Source: Pseudomonadota bacterium (GTDB lineage: Bacteria > Pseudomonadota > Gammaproteobacteria > Burkholderiales > Rhodocyclaceae). From it: a DNA stretch of 64,000 nt. The DNA lies in contig JAFEDJ010000054.1 of the NCBI GenBank assembly GCA_018241685.1, positions 424,298 through 488,297 on the forward strand, written 5' to 3'. Below the pieces are notes generated by a model, which was not told the DNA's origin, searched no databases, and was given only the letters and a program-made list of their open reading frames with translations. Positions 17,275 through 28,371 of the stretch are shown piece by piece (position 1 is the stretch's first letter; the number at the start of each line of letters is the position of its first letter). Position numbers and translations under genes: made by a program.

Positions 17275-17310
17275 ACAAAGGCCCGTCCATTGGACGGGCC
17301 TTTGTCTTTT
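17275..17310 (+). terminator. Intrinsic terminator after the Ala/Lys-rich protein
   Basis: ACAAAGGCCCGTCC (17275-17288) and its exact complement (17292-17305) form a perfect 14-bp stem with a three-base loop, followed by CTTTT. Confidence 0.88.
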
Positions 17311-17376
17311 GTGCTGCCGGCGACTCACCACAGGTCGCCGCCAGCGAGCGGGCCGCAGCCCGCCGGCAAAACAGTC

Positions 17377-17703
17377 TTACAGGTTGGCTTCGATGAAGGC
17401 AGCCAGTTGGGACTTGGACAGCGCGCCGACCTTGGTCGCCACGACCTGGCCTTCCTTGAACAGCATCAGCGTCGGGATGCCGCGCACGCCATACTGGCTG
17501 GGCACCTGCTGGTTCTCGTCGATGTTGATCTTGGCGATGTCCAGACGGTCGGCAAAGGTCACGGCCGCGTCGTCCAGCGCCGGAGCGATCATCTTGCAGG
17601 GGCCGCACCACTCGGCCCAGTAATCGACCAGAACCGGCTTTGCCGACTGCAGGACATCGGCTTCGAAGGAAGAATCGGTAACGTGCTTGATTGCGTCGCT
17701 CAT
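17377..17703 (-). CDS. trxA: Thioredoxin 1
   Basis: 108-residue cytoplasmic thioredoxin, the standard family length. The redox motif WCGPCK is at residues 32-37, with conserved VLVDYWAEWCG, the cis-Pro segment GIPTLMLFK, and the KINIDEN block. It reduces protein disulfides with electrons from thioredoxin reductase. Monocistronic, divergent from a LysR-type gene with a 118-base shared upstream region that contains the inverted repeat ATTGTTCG (17760-17767) / CGAACAAT (17816-17823). Confidence 0.96.
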   Translation of the reverse strand: MSDAIKHVTDSSFEADVLQSAKPVLVDYWAEWCGPCKMIAPALDDAAVTFADRLDIAKINIDENQQVPSQYGVRGIPTLMLFKEGQVVATKVGALSKSQLAAFIEANL

Positions 17704-17821
17704 GCTGTACTCCGTTGAAGAGGGGAAACCGGTGTCTTGAACCGGAAGGCCCCCAGTCTATTGTTCGCGTTTTATTGATTCAACAGGCAAAACCCGAATT
17801 GATCATTCAGAATATCGAACA

Positions 17822-18751
17822 ATGAACAAGCTACAAGCCATGGAAGTCTTCGTGCGCGTCGTCGAAAGCGGTGGCATCACCCGCGCCGCCGACAGCCTGC
17901 GCCTGCCCAAGGCGACTGCGACGACACTGATCCAGAAGCTGGAAGCGGCCCTCGGCGTCAAGCTGCTCAACCGCACGACGCGCCAGATCAGCGTGACGCC
18001 GGACGGCACGGCCTACTACGAGCGCTGCGTGGCAATCCTCGCCGCCGTGCGCGAAACCGAGGAATCCCTGGCCCAGCGCCACGCCACGCCAGGCGGGCAG
18101 CTGCGCGTCAACGTGCCGACGCTGATCGCACGCTCGGTGATCGTGCCGGCGCTACCCGGCTTCTTCGAACGCTACCCGGAGATCGAGCTGGAGCTGGGCT
18201 GCAGCGAACGCCGCGCCGACCTGATCGAGGAAGGCATCGACTGCGCGCTGTGGACCGGCGAACTGGAGGATTCCAGCCTCGTCGCGCGGCGCATCGGCGA
18301 ACTCTACTTCGCCACCTGCGCGGCGCCGTCCTACCTGGCCAGGCACGGCACGCCGCGCCATCCGGACGACCTGACGCAGCACCGCTGCATCAACCACTTC
18401 CTGCCGCGCACCGGCAAGATCATCGACTGGGTCTTCGCCAAGGGCAGCCAGCGCATTCAGGTGTCCCTCGACGGCCACATCGCCCTCGACGACGAGAACA
18501 GCTACGTGGCGGCCGCCGAGGCCGGGCTGGGCATCGCCCAGATCCCGGCCTTCGTGCTGAAGGACGCGATGGAGCGCGGCAGCCTGGAACTGGTGATGGC
18601 CGACTGGTTTCCGGAGCCGGTACCGCTCAACCTGGTCTATCCGCAGAACCGCCACCTGTCCGGCAAAATCCGCGTCTTCGTGGACTGGATCGCCGAACTC
18701 TTCGGCGAGCACGACGGCATCCAGCTGCGCTCCACGCTGCGCCGGCCCTGA
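17822..18751 (+). CDS. LysR-type transcriptional regulator
   Basis: 309 residues. N-terminal winged helix (MEVFVRVVESGGITRAADSL, KATATTLIQKLEAALGVKLLNRTTR) and a substrate-binding domain of the CrgA/AaeR-like subgroup (IDCALWTGELEDSSLVARRIGE, GLGIAQIPAFVL). The start at 17822 lies within the right arm of an inverted repeat that may be its own operator. Target unknown: the divergent trxA or the convergent alcohol dehydrogenase are candidates by position only. Confidence 0.88.
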   Translation: MNKLQAMEVFVRVVESGGITRAADSLRLPKATATTLIQKLEAALGVKLLNRTTRQISVTPDGTAYYERCVAILAAVRETEESLAQRHATPGGQLRVNVPTLIARSVIVPALPGFFERYPEIELELGCSERRADLIEEGIDCALWTGELEDSSLVARRIGELYFATCAAPSYLARHGTPRHPDDLTQHRCINHFLPRTGKIIDWVFAKGSQRIQVSLDGHIALDDENSYVAAAEAGLGIAQIPAFVLKDAMERGSLELVMADWFPEPVPLNLVYPQNRHLSGKIRVFVDWIAELFGEHDGIQLRSTLRRP

Positions 18752-18807
18752 AACGGCGGGCAACGCGACGGCCGGCACCCGCCACGCAACGCGCCAGCCT
18801 TCCCGCC

Positions 18808-19830
18808 TCAGTCCTCCAGCGACAACACCGCGGCGCCCTGCAACTCGCCGCGGCGCAGGCGCTCCAGCGCCGTGTTGGCCGCCTCCAGCGGAAACACCGT
18901 CACCGCCGTCTTCACCGGGATGCGCGGCGCCAGTTCGAGGAATTCGAGGCCATCCTGGCGGGTCAGGTTGGCCACCGAGCGGATGATCCGTTCGCCCCAC
19001 AGGTCGGCATACGGAAAGCCCGGGATATCGCTCATGTGGATGCCCGCGCACACCAGCCGGCCGCCCTTCTCCAGGTGGCGCAGCGCCGTCGGCACCAGCG
19101 GCCCGGCCGGCGCGAAGATCAGCGCCGAATCCAGCGGCTCCGGCGGCATCTGGCCCGTGTCGCCGGCCCAACTGGCGCCGAGCTGGCGTGCGAAGGCCTG
19201 GCTGTCCACGTCGCCAGGGCGGGTGAAGGCATAGAAGCGGTGCCCCTGGTGGCGGACCACCTGGGCGATGATGTGGGCCGCCGCGCCGAAGCCGTAGATG
19301 CCGACCCGCTCGGTGTCGCCGGCCAGGCGCAGCGCCCGGTAGCCGATCAGCCCGGCGCACAGCAGCGGCGCCAGGTCGGTGGCCGCCGGCAAAGCGGCCG
19401 TGTCGGCCAGCGGGAAGCAGTAGCGGGCATCGGCTACGGTGTAGTCGGCGTAGCCGCCATCGATCTGGTAGCCGGTGAAGCGCGCCGCGTCGCACAGGTT
19501 CTCGCGGCCGCTGGTGCAGTAGCGGCAGGTGCCGCAGGTCCACCCGAGCCACGGCACGCCGACCCTCTGGCCCGCCTGGAAGCCCGTCACGCCGTCGCCG
19601 GTGAGCACCACCCGGCCGACGATCTCGTGGCCCGGCACGATGGGCAGGCGCGGCTCCGGCAATTCACCATCGATCAGGTGCAAATCGGTGCGGCACACGC
19701 CGCAGGCTTCCACGCGGATCAGGATCTGTCCCGGGCCGGGACGCGGCACTGGGCGGCGCTCCAGGCATAACGCCTCGCCGGGACGGTGCAGGACCATGGC
19801 GCGCATGGTGGCAGGCAGGGAATCGGTCAT
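18808..19830 (-). CDS. Zinc-dependent alcohol dehydrogenase (AdhP/MDR family)
   Basis: 340 residues. Catalytic zinc ligands are visible in CGVCRTDLH (Cys46) and GHE (His68-Glu69). The structural zinc site uses four cysteines at 99, 102, 105 and 113 (CGTCRYCTSGRENLC). The Rossmann segment is GIYGFGAAAHIIAQV. It oxidises or reduces a primary alcohol/aldehyde; the substrate cannot be fixed. The start at 19830 is chosen for a GGAGG ribosome binding site eight bases upstream; an ATG at 19893 overlapping the ATPase stop is the alternative. Transcribed together with the upstream P-type ATPase. Confidence 0.88.
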   Translation of the reverse strand: MTDSLPATMRAMVLHRPGEALCLERRPVPRPGPGQILIRVEACGVCRTDLHLIDGELPEPRLPIVPGHEIVGRVVLTGDGVTGFQAGQRVGVPWLGWTCGTCRYCTSGRENLCDAARFTGYQIDGGYADYTVADARYCFPLADTAALPAATDLAPLLCAGLIGYRALRLAGDTERVGIYGFGAAAHIIAQVVRHQGHRFYAFTRPGDVDSQAFARQLGASWAGDTGQMPPEPLDSALIFAPAGPLVPTALRHLEKGGRLVCAGIHMSDIPGFPYADLWGERIIRSVANLTRQDGLEFLELAPRIPVKTAVTVFPLEAANTALERLRRGELQGAAVLSLED

Positions 19831-19889
19831 CACGATGGCCTCCGGATCATCAAGGGATAAGACGGACACGGACGGAGCAAGCACGCCGC

Positions 19890-22577
<2,688 letters not shown>

Positions 22578-22720
22578 CGCAGGCGCACCGTGCTGGAGCG
22601 GACCAGCGCTTACTTTACGACTGGTCGGACACTACCGATACGACCTGGGTCAACACCGCGAAGCCTGGCATGCGGCATATTCTGGGCCGCGTGAATTTTC
22701 GATAAATACGCAGAAAATAC

Positions 22721-22747
22721 TAAAGGTGTCAGCTTGGCTGCCGAAAA
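22721..22747 (+). promoter_or_regulatory. Sigma-28 (FliA) type promoter of the chemoreceptor
   Basis: TAAAGGTG (22721-22728), an 11-base spacer, and GCCGAAAA (22740-22747) match the flagellar sigma-28 consensus TAAAGTTT-N11-GCCGATAA at 12 of 16 positions with exact spacing. It sits about 110 bases before the chemoreceptor start, as expected for late flagellar/chemotaxis genes. Confidence 0.75.
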
Positions 22748-22856
22748 AGCGCCGGGCAATGAGCTTGCAGCCGGTATGTCGGCTGTAGATTCCTGTAGGG
22801 GACAGGGATTCGCCACGCAGCGGCAGGCATGCCAAAAACATAGAAAGAACAATACG

Positions 22857-24908
22857 ATGCTTGCACGAATGAGTCTGCGTCAGAAGCTGCTGACGCTCGG
22901 GGCGGTGGCCATCGTGGCCCTGATCATCGCGGTACTGACCGGCCTGGTAGGTATCCGCGAAGGCGTAAGCGGCGTCAAGGAGCTCGGCCGCAAACGCCTG
23001 CCGGCAGTGATCGCCATCCAGGGCCTGCGGGAGGTGCAGGTCGCCCTCAAATCGAGCACCTACGAAGCGGCGCTGTGGGAAAGCGATCCGGACGCCCAGG
23101 ACCAGTTCGAGGCCATCGCCCGCGACAAGCAGGCCCTGTGGGCCAACGTCGAGGGGGTCTGGAAGCGCTATGAGGCGATTCCCCGCTCGGCCGAGGAAGA
23201 AGCCCTGTGGCAAGCCTTCGTAGCGGAGTGGACGGCCTGGAAGAAGGTGGACCAGGACATCATCGAGCTGATCCGCGCCCTGGCCGCCAATCACGACGCG
23301 GCACGCCAGAAGGAACTGTTCCAGAAGTATTACCTGCTCGGCGGCGCCCAGCGCAAACCCTACCTGGCCGCCGAGAAGAACCTGATGCAGCTGGTGGACA
23401 TCAATGCCCGCAATGTCGCCAGCCAGACCGAATCGGCCGAGCAGGCCACCGAACTGGCCCAGCAGGGCATGCTCGCGGTCGGCACCGGAGCGACGCTGGC
23501 CGTGCTGGTACTCGGCGCGCTGGTCGCCATCAGCATCCTGCGCCAGATGGGCGGTGAGCCCGCCTATGCCGCCGAGATCGCCCGCCGCATCTCCGAGGGC
23601 CAGCTGGGTGTGGACGTGCAGATCGGCCGCGACGACCGCAGCAGCCTGCTGTTCGCGATCAAGACCATGCGCGACCGGCTGGCCGGCATCCTGCGCGAGA
23701 TCGAGGAATGCAGCCGCCACATGGGCCAGTCGGCCTACCAGATATCCAAGATTTCCAACGAGATCTCGGGCGTCAGCCGCCAGCAGGGCAGCCGCTCCGA
23801 CGAAGTGTCCGGCGCCATGCTGCAGCTGCACCAGATCTCCGCAGAAGTGCGCAGCCAGGCCAGCCAGGCCGCCGAGCGCGCCTCGGTGGTCGAAGTCCTG
23901 TCCCGCGACGGGCTGGCCAGCGTGCGCCAGAACATCAGCTCGATGCAGCAGACCACCGCGCAGGTCAGCCGCGCCGCCGGCGAGATCCTCGAACTCGAAG
24001 AATCCGCCCGCCAGATCCACTCCATCGTCAACACGATCAAGGACATTGCCGCGCAGACCAATCTGCTGGCCCTCAATGCCGCGATCGAGGCCGCCCGCGC
24101 CGGCGAGCAGGGACGCGGCTTCGCCGTCGTCGCCGACGAGGTGCGCAAGCTGGCCGAACGCACCACCGCGTCGGCCAGCGAAGTCGGCCTGATCATCGAC
24201 CAGCTGTCCACCAAGGTGCAGCAAGTGTCGGGGACGATGAACGAGGTCGTCCAGCAGGTGGACCTGACCCAGGACGAGGCGCACAAGACCAGCGGCTCCA
24301 TCGAGGGCATGGCCAGCAACGCGGTGGATTCGGCACAGGCCATCCAGGGCATCGCATCGTCCAGCCACCAGCAGCTCGACCGCTTCTCGCTGCTCGAATC
24401 GACCACCGAGACCCTCTTCTCGACGCTGCGCGAAAGCGCCACCAAGGTGGACACCACGGCCGCCATCGGTGAAGACCTGCGCGACGTGACGAGCCGGCTC
24501 ACCGACATCATGGCCGGCTTCAGCTTCGCCAGCGGCACCCGGATCCTGCCGGTCGAGAACGAGCAACGGCGGGCTCCGCGCGCCCGCCACGGGCTGCTGG
24601 TGAAGGTCGAACAAGGGGGCGTCCGCCAGGAAGGCGTCTGTGCCGACTTCTCCGTCGGCGGCCTGTGCCTCAGCCTGAGTCAGGCGGTTGACTCGCAGCA
24701 GCCGGTAAACCTCGGCCTCTTCGTGCCCGACGACGACCTGGAGCGCTACGCCAGCCAGGCGCCGGTACGCCTCACCGGGCGCATCGTGCGCAGCGGCAGG
24801 GACGGTGCCAAACACGAGTACGGCATCGAATTCACCGGGGTCGGCGAGGCGGAACGCAGCACGATCCGCCGCTGTTTCGAATTCTTCAAGAAGAACGCCA
24901 GTTTCTGA
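22857..24908 (+). CDS. Methyl-accepting chemotaxis protein with C-terminal PilZ domain
   Basis: 683-residue chemoreceptor. Membrane segments at about 11-32 and 205-228 enclose a four-helix-type periplasmic sensor domain. The cytoplasmic signalling region has the canonical hairpin (IAAQTNLLALNAAIEAARAG, FAVVADEVRKLAERT). After the signalling domain come about 110 residues with PilZ motifs RRAPRAR and DFSVGG, so the receptor can probably bind cyclic di-GMP. The N-terminal ATG at 22857 has only a weak ribosome binding site. Downstream genes encode a small phosphate-binding-like protein and a porin, possibly supplying the ligand. Confidence 0.9.
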   Translation: MLARMSLRQKLLTLGAVAIVALIIAVLTGLVGIREGVSGVKELGRKRLPAVIAIQGLREVQVALKSSTYEAALWESDPDAQDQFEAIARDKQALWANVEGVWKRYEAIPRSAEEEALWQAFVAEWTAWKKVDQDIIELIRALAANHDAARQKELFQKYYLLGGAQRKPYLAAEKNLMQLVDINARNVASQTESAEQATELAQQGMLAVGTGATLAVLVLGALVAISILRQMGGEPAYAAEIARRISEGQLGVDVQIGRDDRSSLLFAIKTMRDRLAGILREIEECSRHMGQSAYQISKISNEISGVSRQQGSRSDEVSGAMLQLHQISAEVRSQASQAAERASVVEVLSRDGLASVRQNISSMQQTTAQVSRAAGEILELEESARQIHSIVNTIKDIAAQTNLLALNAAIEAARAGEQGRGFAVVADEVRKLAERTTASASEVGLIIDQLSTKVQQVSGTMNEVVQQVDLTQDEAHKTSGSIEGMASNAVDSAQAIQGIASSSHQQLDRFSLLESTTETLFSTLRESATKVDTTAAIGEDLRDVTSRLTDIMAGFSFASGTRILPVENEQRRAPRARHGLLVKVEQGGVRQEGVCADFSVGGLCLSLSQAVDSQQPVNLGLFVPDDDLERYASQAPVRLTGRIVRSGRDGAKHEYGIEFTGVGEAERSTIRRCFEFFKKNASF

Positions 24909-24955
24909 ATCCAGCCCGCCCGCGCGGGCAATTACAAAGCAAACAAGGGAGTGTC

Positions 24956-25393
24956 ATGTTTCTAGACGGATTGCAGCGCAAGCTGCAGACGGGCCTGTGC
25001 CTGCTGGGCGTTCTTGCCGCCCACGGGGCTGCGGCCGAAATGGTGGTGATCGTCGGCAAAGGCGGCCCCGATGCGATGACCAAGGAACAAGTTGCCGACG
25101 TGTTCCTCGGCAAGGCCGCCAGCCTGCCCGGCGGCGCTGCCGCCGCTCCGCAGGACCAGCCCGAGGCGAGCCCCCTGCGCGACGAGTTCTACACCAAGAT
25201 GACCGGCAAGTCCGCCGCCCAGGCCAAGGCCTACTGGTCCAAGCTGGCCTTCACCGGCAAGGGCACACCGCCCCCCGAGGCGGCCAACAGCGCGGCGGTC
25301 AAGAAGGCCGTCGCGGCCGCCCCCGGCGGCATCGGCTACGTCGAGAAGGCCGCCGCCGACGCCACCGTCAAAGTCGTCCTGACCGTCCACTGA
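24956..25393 (+). CDS. Small PstS-like periplasmic binding protein
   Basis: 145 residues with a signal peptide (about 1-27, ending AHGAAAE) and a short domain like the phosphate ABC transporter binding-protein family: MVVIVGKGGPDAMTKEQVADVFLGK, YWSKLAFTGKG, and GGIGYVEK. It is half the length of a true PstS and no transporter genes are nearby, so it may be a sensory or accessory protein. Strong AAGGGAG ribosome binding site. Located between a chemoreceptor and a porin on the same strand. Confidence 0.72.
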   Translation: MFLDGLQRKLQTGLCLLGVLAAHGAAAEMVVIVGKGGPDAMTKEQVADVFLGKAASLPGGAAAAPQDQPEASPLRDEFYTKMTGKSAAQAKAYWSKLAFTGKGTPPPEAANSAAVKKAVAAAPGGIGYVEKAAADATVKVVLTVH

Positions 25394-25435
25394 GGCCGCG
25401 CCGCGTCCCTTACCGAATTCGCATCTGGAGGTTCC

Positions 25436-26662
25436 ATGTCTTTCCGCAACATCCCCTGCGCCGCGGCCCTGTCCGTGGCGGCACTACTGTGCGCAAGCGC
25501 GCCGGCGTCGGCCGTCGAAATGGGCGGCGTCGATTTCGCCGGCTCCGGCTTCATGACCCTCGGCCTCGGCCACATGCTGGGCGGCACCTCGGGTACCGTC
25601 AGCGACTTCAAGAAGCCGGTCTTCGTTTCCGACTACGCCCAGGGCGGCGTCTATGAGGGCAAGGGCGGCGTGCAATGGAAGCCCGACTCCAAGGTCGGCG
25701 TGCAGGGCGTCGCCACCTTCCCCGACCGGCGCTTCTCGGTCACCGGCCAGCTGGTCTCCCGCGGCGCCCGCGAAGGGGCCATCAACCTCGAATGGCTGTA
25801 CGCCAGCTTCAAGGTGAACGACAGCTTCACGCTGCAGGCCGGCCGCAAGCGCATCCCGATGTTCTATTACTCGGACACCCAAGACATCGGCGTGGCCCTG
25901 CCGTGGACCCACCTGCCGCCGCAGCTGTACGGTTGGGAAGCGGTCAACTACAACGGCATGAACCTGGCTTACCGCGGCCAGTGGAGCGGCTGGGACGCCA
26001 ACGCCAACCTGCTCGCCGGCTACGAGGCCAAGGACCGCAGCGGCTACTGGAAGGTCTACCGCGGCCGCAACAACCGCACCGACGTGCGCTGGGACAACAT
26101 CGTCGGCGGCGACCTGACCCTCACCAAGGACTGGTTCGAGACGCGCCTCGTCTATCTGCAGTCCAAGGTCCGCCAGAAGAACGTCAGCGGCTCCCTCGAT
26201 GCCGATCCCAGCTCGCCGACCTTCGGCAGCTACATCGACGCCGACACGTCCTTCAGCTCGCCGGCCGGCAAGCAGCAGATCTACGGCGTGAGCTTCAACG
26301 TGGATTACGAGAACGTGCTGGTGCGCAGCGAGTTCATCCGCATCGCCCACAACGACGTGATGGGCTACACCGACCGCGCGCAGATCCTCGGCGTCGGCTA
26401 CCGCCTCGGCAAATGGACGCCGATGGTCACCGTGTCCAACTACCGCAGCCAGGCCGAGATCTCCGCTGGCGCCGACCCGGACGGCCAGGAAGCCCACCGC
26501 ACCGAGTCCCTCACGCTGCGCTACGACCTGACCACCTCCAGCGCCGTCAAGGTCCAGCTCGACTTCCAGAAGGACCGCAGCGGCCCCAACTACACCGTGG
26601 ACGGCTTCAACCGCTTCGGCAACGCACGCCTGCTGACCGCCACCTACGACGTGGTGTTCTGA
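25436..26662 (+). CDS. Outer-membrane porin
   Basis: 408 residues: signal peptide about 1-26 (APASAVE), then alternating amphipathic beta strands (for example FTLQAGRKRIPMFYYSDTQD, NLEWLYASFKVND) ending in a C-terminal phenylalanine (YDVVF), the outer-membrane insertion signature. It resembles uncharacterised betaproteobacterial porins found beside small PstS-like proteins; the solute is unknown. Start preceded by TGGAGGTTCC. Cotranscription with 24956 is likely (42-base gap). Confidence 0.82.
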   Translation: MSFRNIPCAAALSVAALLCASAPASAVEMGGVDFAGSGFMTLGLGHMLGGTSGTVSDFKKPVFVSDYAQGGVYEGKGGVQWKPDSKVGVQGVATFPDRRFSVTGQLVSRGAREGAINLEWLYASFKVNDSFTLQAGRKRIPMFYYSDTQDIGVALPWTHLPPQLYGWEAVNYNGMNLAYRGQWSGWDANANLLAGYEAKDRSGYWKVYRGRNNRTDVRWDNIVGGDLTLTKDWFETRLVYLQSKVRQKNVSGSLDADPSSPTFGSYIDADTSFSSPAGKQQIYGVSFNVDYENVLVRSEFIRIAHNDVMGYTDRAQILGVGYRLGKWTPMVTVSNYRSQAEISAGADPDGQEAHRTESLTLRYDLTTSSAVKVQLDFQKDRSGPNYTVDGFNRFGNARLLTATYDVVF

Positions 26663-26772
26663 GCAGCCCCGATGGAAGGTGCGGCGGCACCGGCAGACGA
26701 CACATGCGGCCGCTCACACCGCCGCTGCAACCTTGCAGCCCAGGGTGGTACGCGTGAAAGGGCTGAGCGCCG

Positions 26773-27723
26773 CTAGCGGCCGATGCGCTTGAGGGTGTCC
26801 TGCGCCGCATCCGCCGTCGGGCCGCCGAGTTCGACGGCGCGCTGGGCGGCCTTGCGAGCTTCGACCGGACGCTTCAGCTCGAGCAACACGTTGGCCAGGT
26901 TGTTCCACGCGACCGCCGCGTCATGGCGTTTGGCCGCGGCGCGGAAGGCGGCTTCCGCGCCGCGCAGGTTGCCGACCTGGTACTGGCTGTTGCCGAGGCC
27001 CATCGCCAGCGTCAGGCTGTCCGGCCAGCGGGCCAGCGCGGCCCGGTAGGCCGGCACCGCACGCCCTGCCGGCGCGGCTTTTTCGAAGGCCACCAGCGCG
27101 CGGGTGGTCAACGCCTCGTCGGCCGTCGCGGCCAGCTGCCCCGGCGGCACGACGACGAAGGCCCACTTGCCGGCCCGCTCCCAGGTCAACTCGAAGGTAC
27201 GGAAGGGCATCACCTGGCGCTCCATCGGACCGGAGCGCAGCAGGAAGGATTCGTCGTCCAGGTCGTAGCCGATCACCACCGCGTAGTGCCAGGTCGGTGC
27301 CCACGACAGGCCGAGGTTGAGCAGCACGATCACTGGATGCCCGGCCGCCGTCTCGCGCATCAGCGCCTCCAGTGTGCCGGGGATCTCCACCGCCAGCGCC
27401 CCCTGGCGCCGCGCACCGGACAGCATCTCGATCTGCAGCGAACCCTGGCGCCCCGGCAGGAAAACCTCCCCGGCCAGCGCCTGCGGCGTCACGCCGAAGC
27501 CATTGGCTCCCAGCACCATCGCCAGCGCCGCCGGCCCGCACTGGTAATCCTCCTGCGCGTAATACGGCACCCCTGACAACTCGACCCGCGGCGGCACCCC
27601 GGTCGGCCTCTCAGCACGCAAGGCCGCCGTCTGCGCCGCGCAACCGCTCAGCCCGAGCGCTACCAGTGCACCCGCCGCGCCCAGCAGACGCCGCCGCTTT
27701 TCAAGAAAAGGAGACTTGCTCAT
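26773..27723 (-). CDS. PA2778-family C39-like cysteine peptidase lipoprotein with TPR
   Basis: 316 residues. The N-terminus carries an Arg-rich, Tat-like start (KRRRLLGAAGAL) ending in a lipobox cysteine (LGLSGC). A papain-like C39 domain follows, with the catalytic cysteine in YQCGPAALAMVL and the histidine in WHYAVVIGYD. The C-terminal about 110 residues form TPR-like helices (NSQYQVGNLRGAEAAFRAAA, WNNLANVLLELKRPVEARKAA). It matches the PA2778 family, which is found next to PA2779-like genes, as here. The natural substrate is unknown. The 123-bp palindromic element lies just upstream and supplies the AAGG ribosome binding site. Confidence 0.83.
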   Translation of the reverse strand: MSKSPFLEKRRRLLGAAGALVALGLSGCAAQTAALRAERPTGVPPRVELSGVPYYAQEDYQCGPAALAMVLGANGFGVTPQALAGEVFLPGRQGSLQIEMLSGARRQGALAVEIPGTLEALMRETAAGHPVIVLLNLGLSWAPTWHYAVVIGYDLDDESFLLRSGPMERQVMPFRTFELTWERAGKWAFVVVPPGQLAATADEALTTRALVAFEKAAPAGRAVPAYRAALARWPDSLTLAMGLGNSQYQVGNLRGAEAAFRAAAKRHDAAVAWNNLANVLLELKRPVEARKAAQRAVELGGPTADAAQDTLKRIGR

Positions 27724-27729
27724 TGGTTC

Positions 27730-27852
27730 GACCTTGGCGAAGAAATCGTAGCGAGCGCTCCGAGGTCGCAACGAGGAGCACAGCCGTACATGAGTACGGC
27801 GAGCACCGGAATTGCGAGATCGGAGTGCGCAGTAGATCTATTCGCCAAGGTC
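27730..27852. repeat. 123-bp imperfect palindrome (MITE-like element)
   Basis: The outer arms GACCTTGGCGAA (27730-27741) and TTCGCCAAGGTC (27841-27852) are perfectly complementary. The arms stay largely complementary inwards (for example CTCCGA and TCGGAG), and the centre is GCCGTAC-ATGA-GTACGGC (27783-27800). The whole folds as one long hairpin, about three-quarters paired. It fills the gap between the PA2779-like and PA2778-like genes and its right end overlaps the stop codon of the former. No transposase and no clear target duplication. Confidence 0.85.
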
Positions 27853-28252
27853 AGCGGATGGAGCGGGTGAAGGGGAAGACCTTGGTGAAGCCGAGGATGT
27901 CGGTCACCAGCAACAACAGGAACAGGAAGATGATCACCTCGATGAAACCGCCGGCCGGTGCCTTGTCCATCTGCGTGGCAAGGCGGCTGGCGTCCTCGTC
28001 GGTCAGCGCGGCGACGCGCTCACGGGCATCGGCAGCCTTGACGCCCATGCTCTCCAGGCGAGACTGCACGTCGGCACGGTCGAGCAGCTCGTTCAGGTGG
28101 GCGCGCGCCTCGGCGCCGCTGCGGGTCGTGCCCTGGCTGGCCTGGGCGACCTGCTCGGTGCCGATCATGGTGGCCTGGGCGGTCTGTACGAAGGCCACCT
28201 GAGTGGTACTGACGATAAGCAGGGCAGCAAGAGTCTGCTTGAAGCGTTTCAT
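27851..28252 (-). CDS. PA2779-family membrane protein
   Basis: 133 residues: signal peptide (about 1-27, VQTAQA), a helical acidic middle (RAHLNELLDRADVQSRLESMGV, ARERVAALTDEDASRLA) and a C-terminal membrane segment (FIEVIIFLFLLLLVTDILGF). This layout and the neighbouring C39 peptidase gene match the PA2778/PA2779 gene pair of Pseudomonas. Function unknown; a peptidase substrate or membrane partner is possible. Its stop codon overlaps the palindromic element. Confidence 0.8.
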   Translation of the reverse strand: MKRFKQTLAALLIVSTTQVAFVQTAQATMIGTEQVAQASQGTTRSGAEARAHLNELLDRADVQSRLESMGVKAADARERVAALTDEDASRLATQMDKAPAGGFIEVIIFLFLLLLVTDILGFTKVFPFTRSIR

Positions 28253-28371
28253 TGTGGTTCTCCTTGGGATCATGGAAGGCCCGCATGGCAGGCAATGCTT
28301 CATGCTGGCAGGCCGGTCCACGCTTCTTCAAGGTCGATCCTGTAACAACACATTTTGGGTAGTGGCATCCG

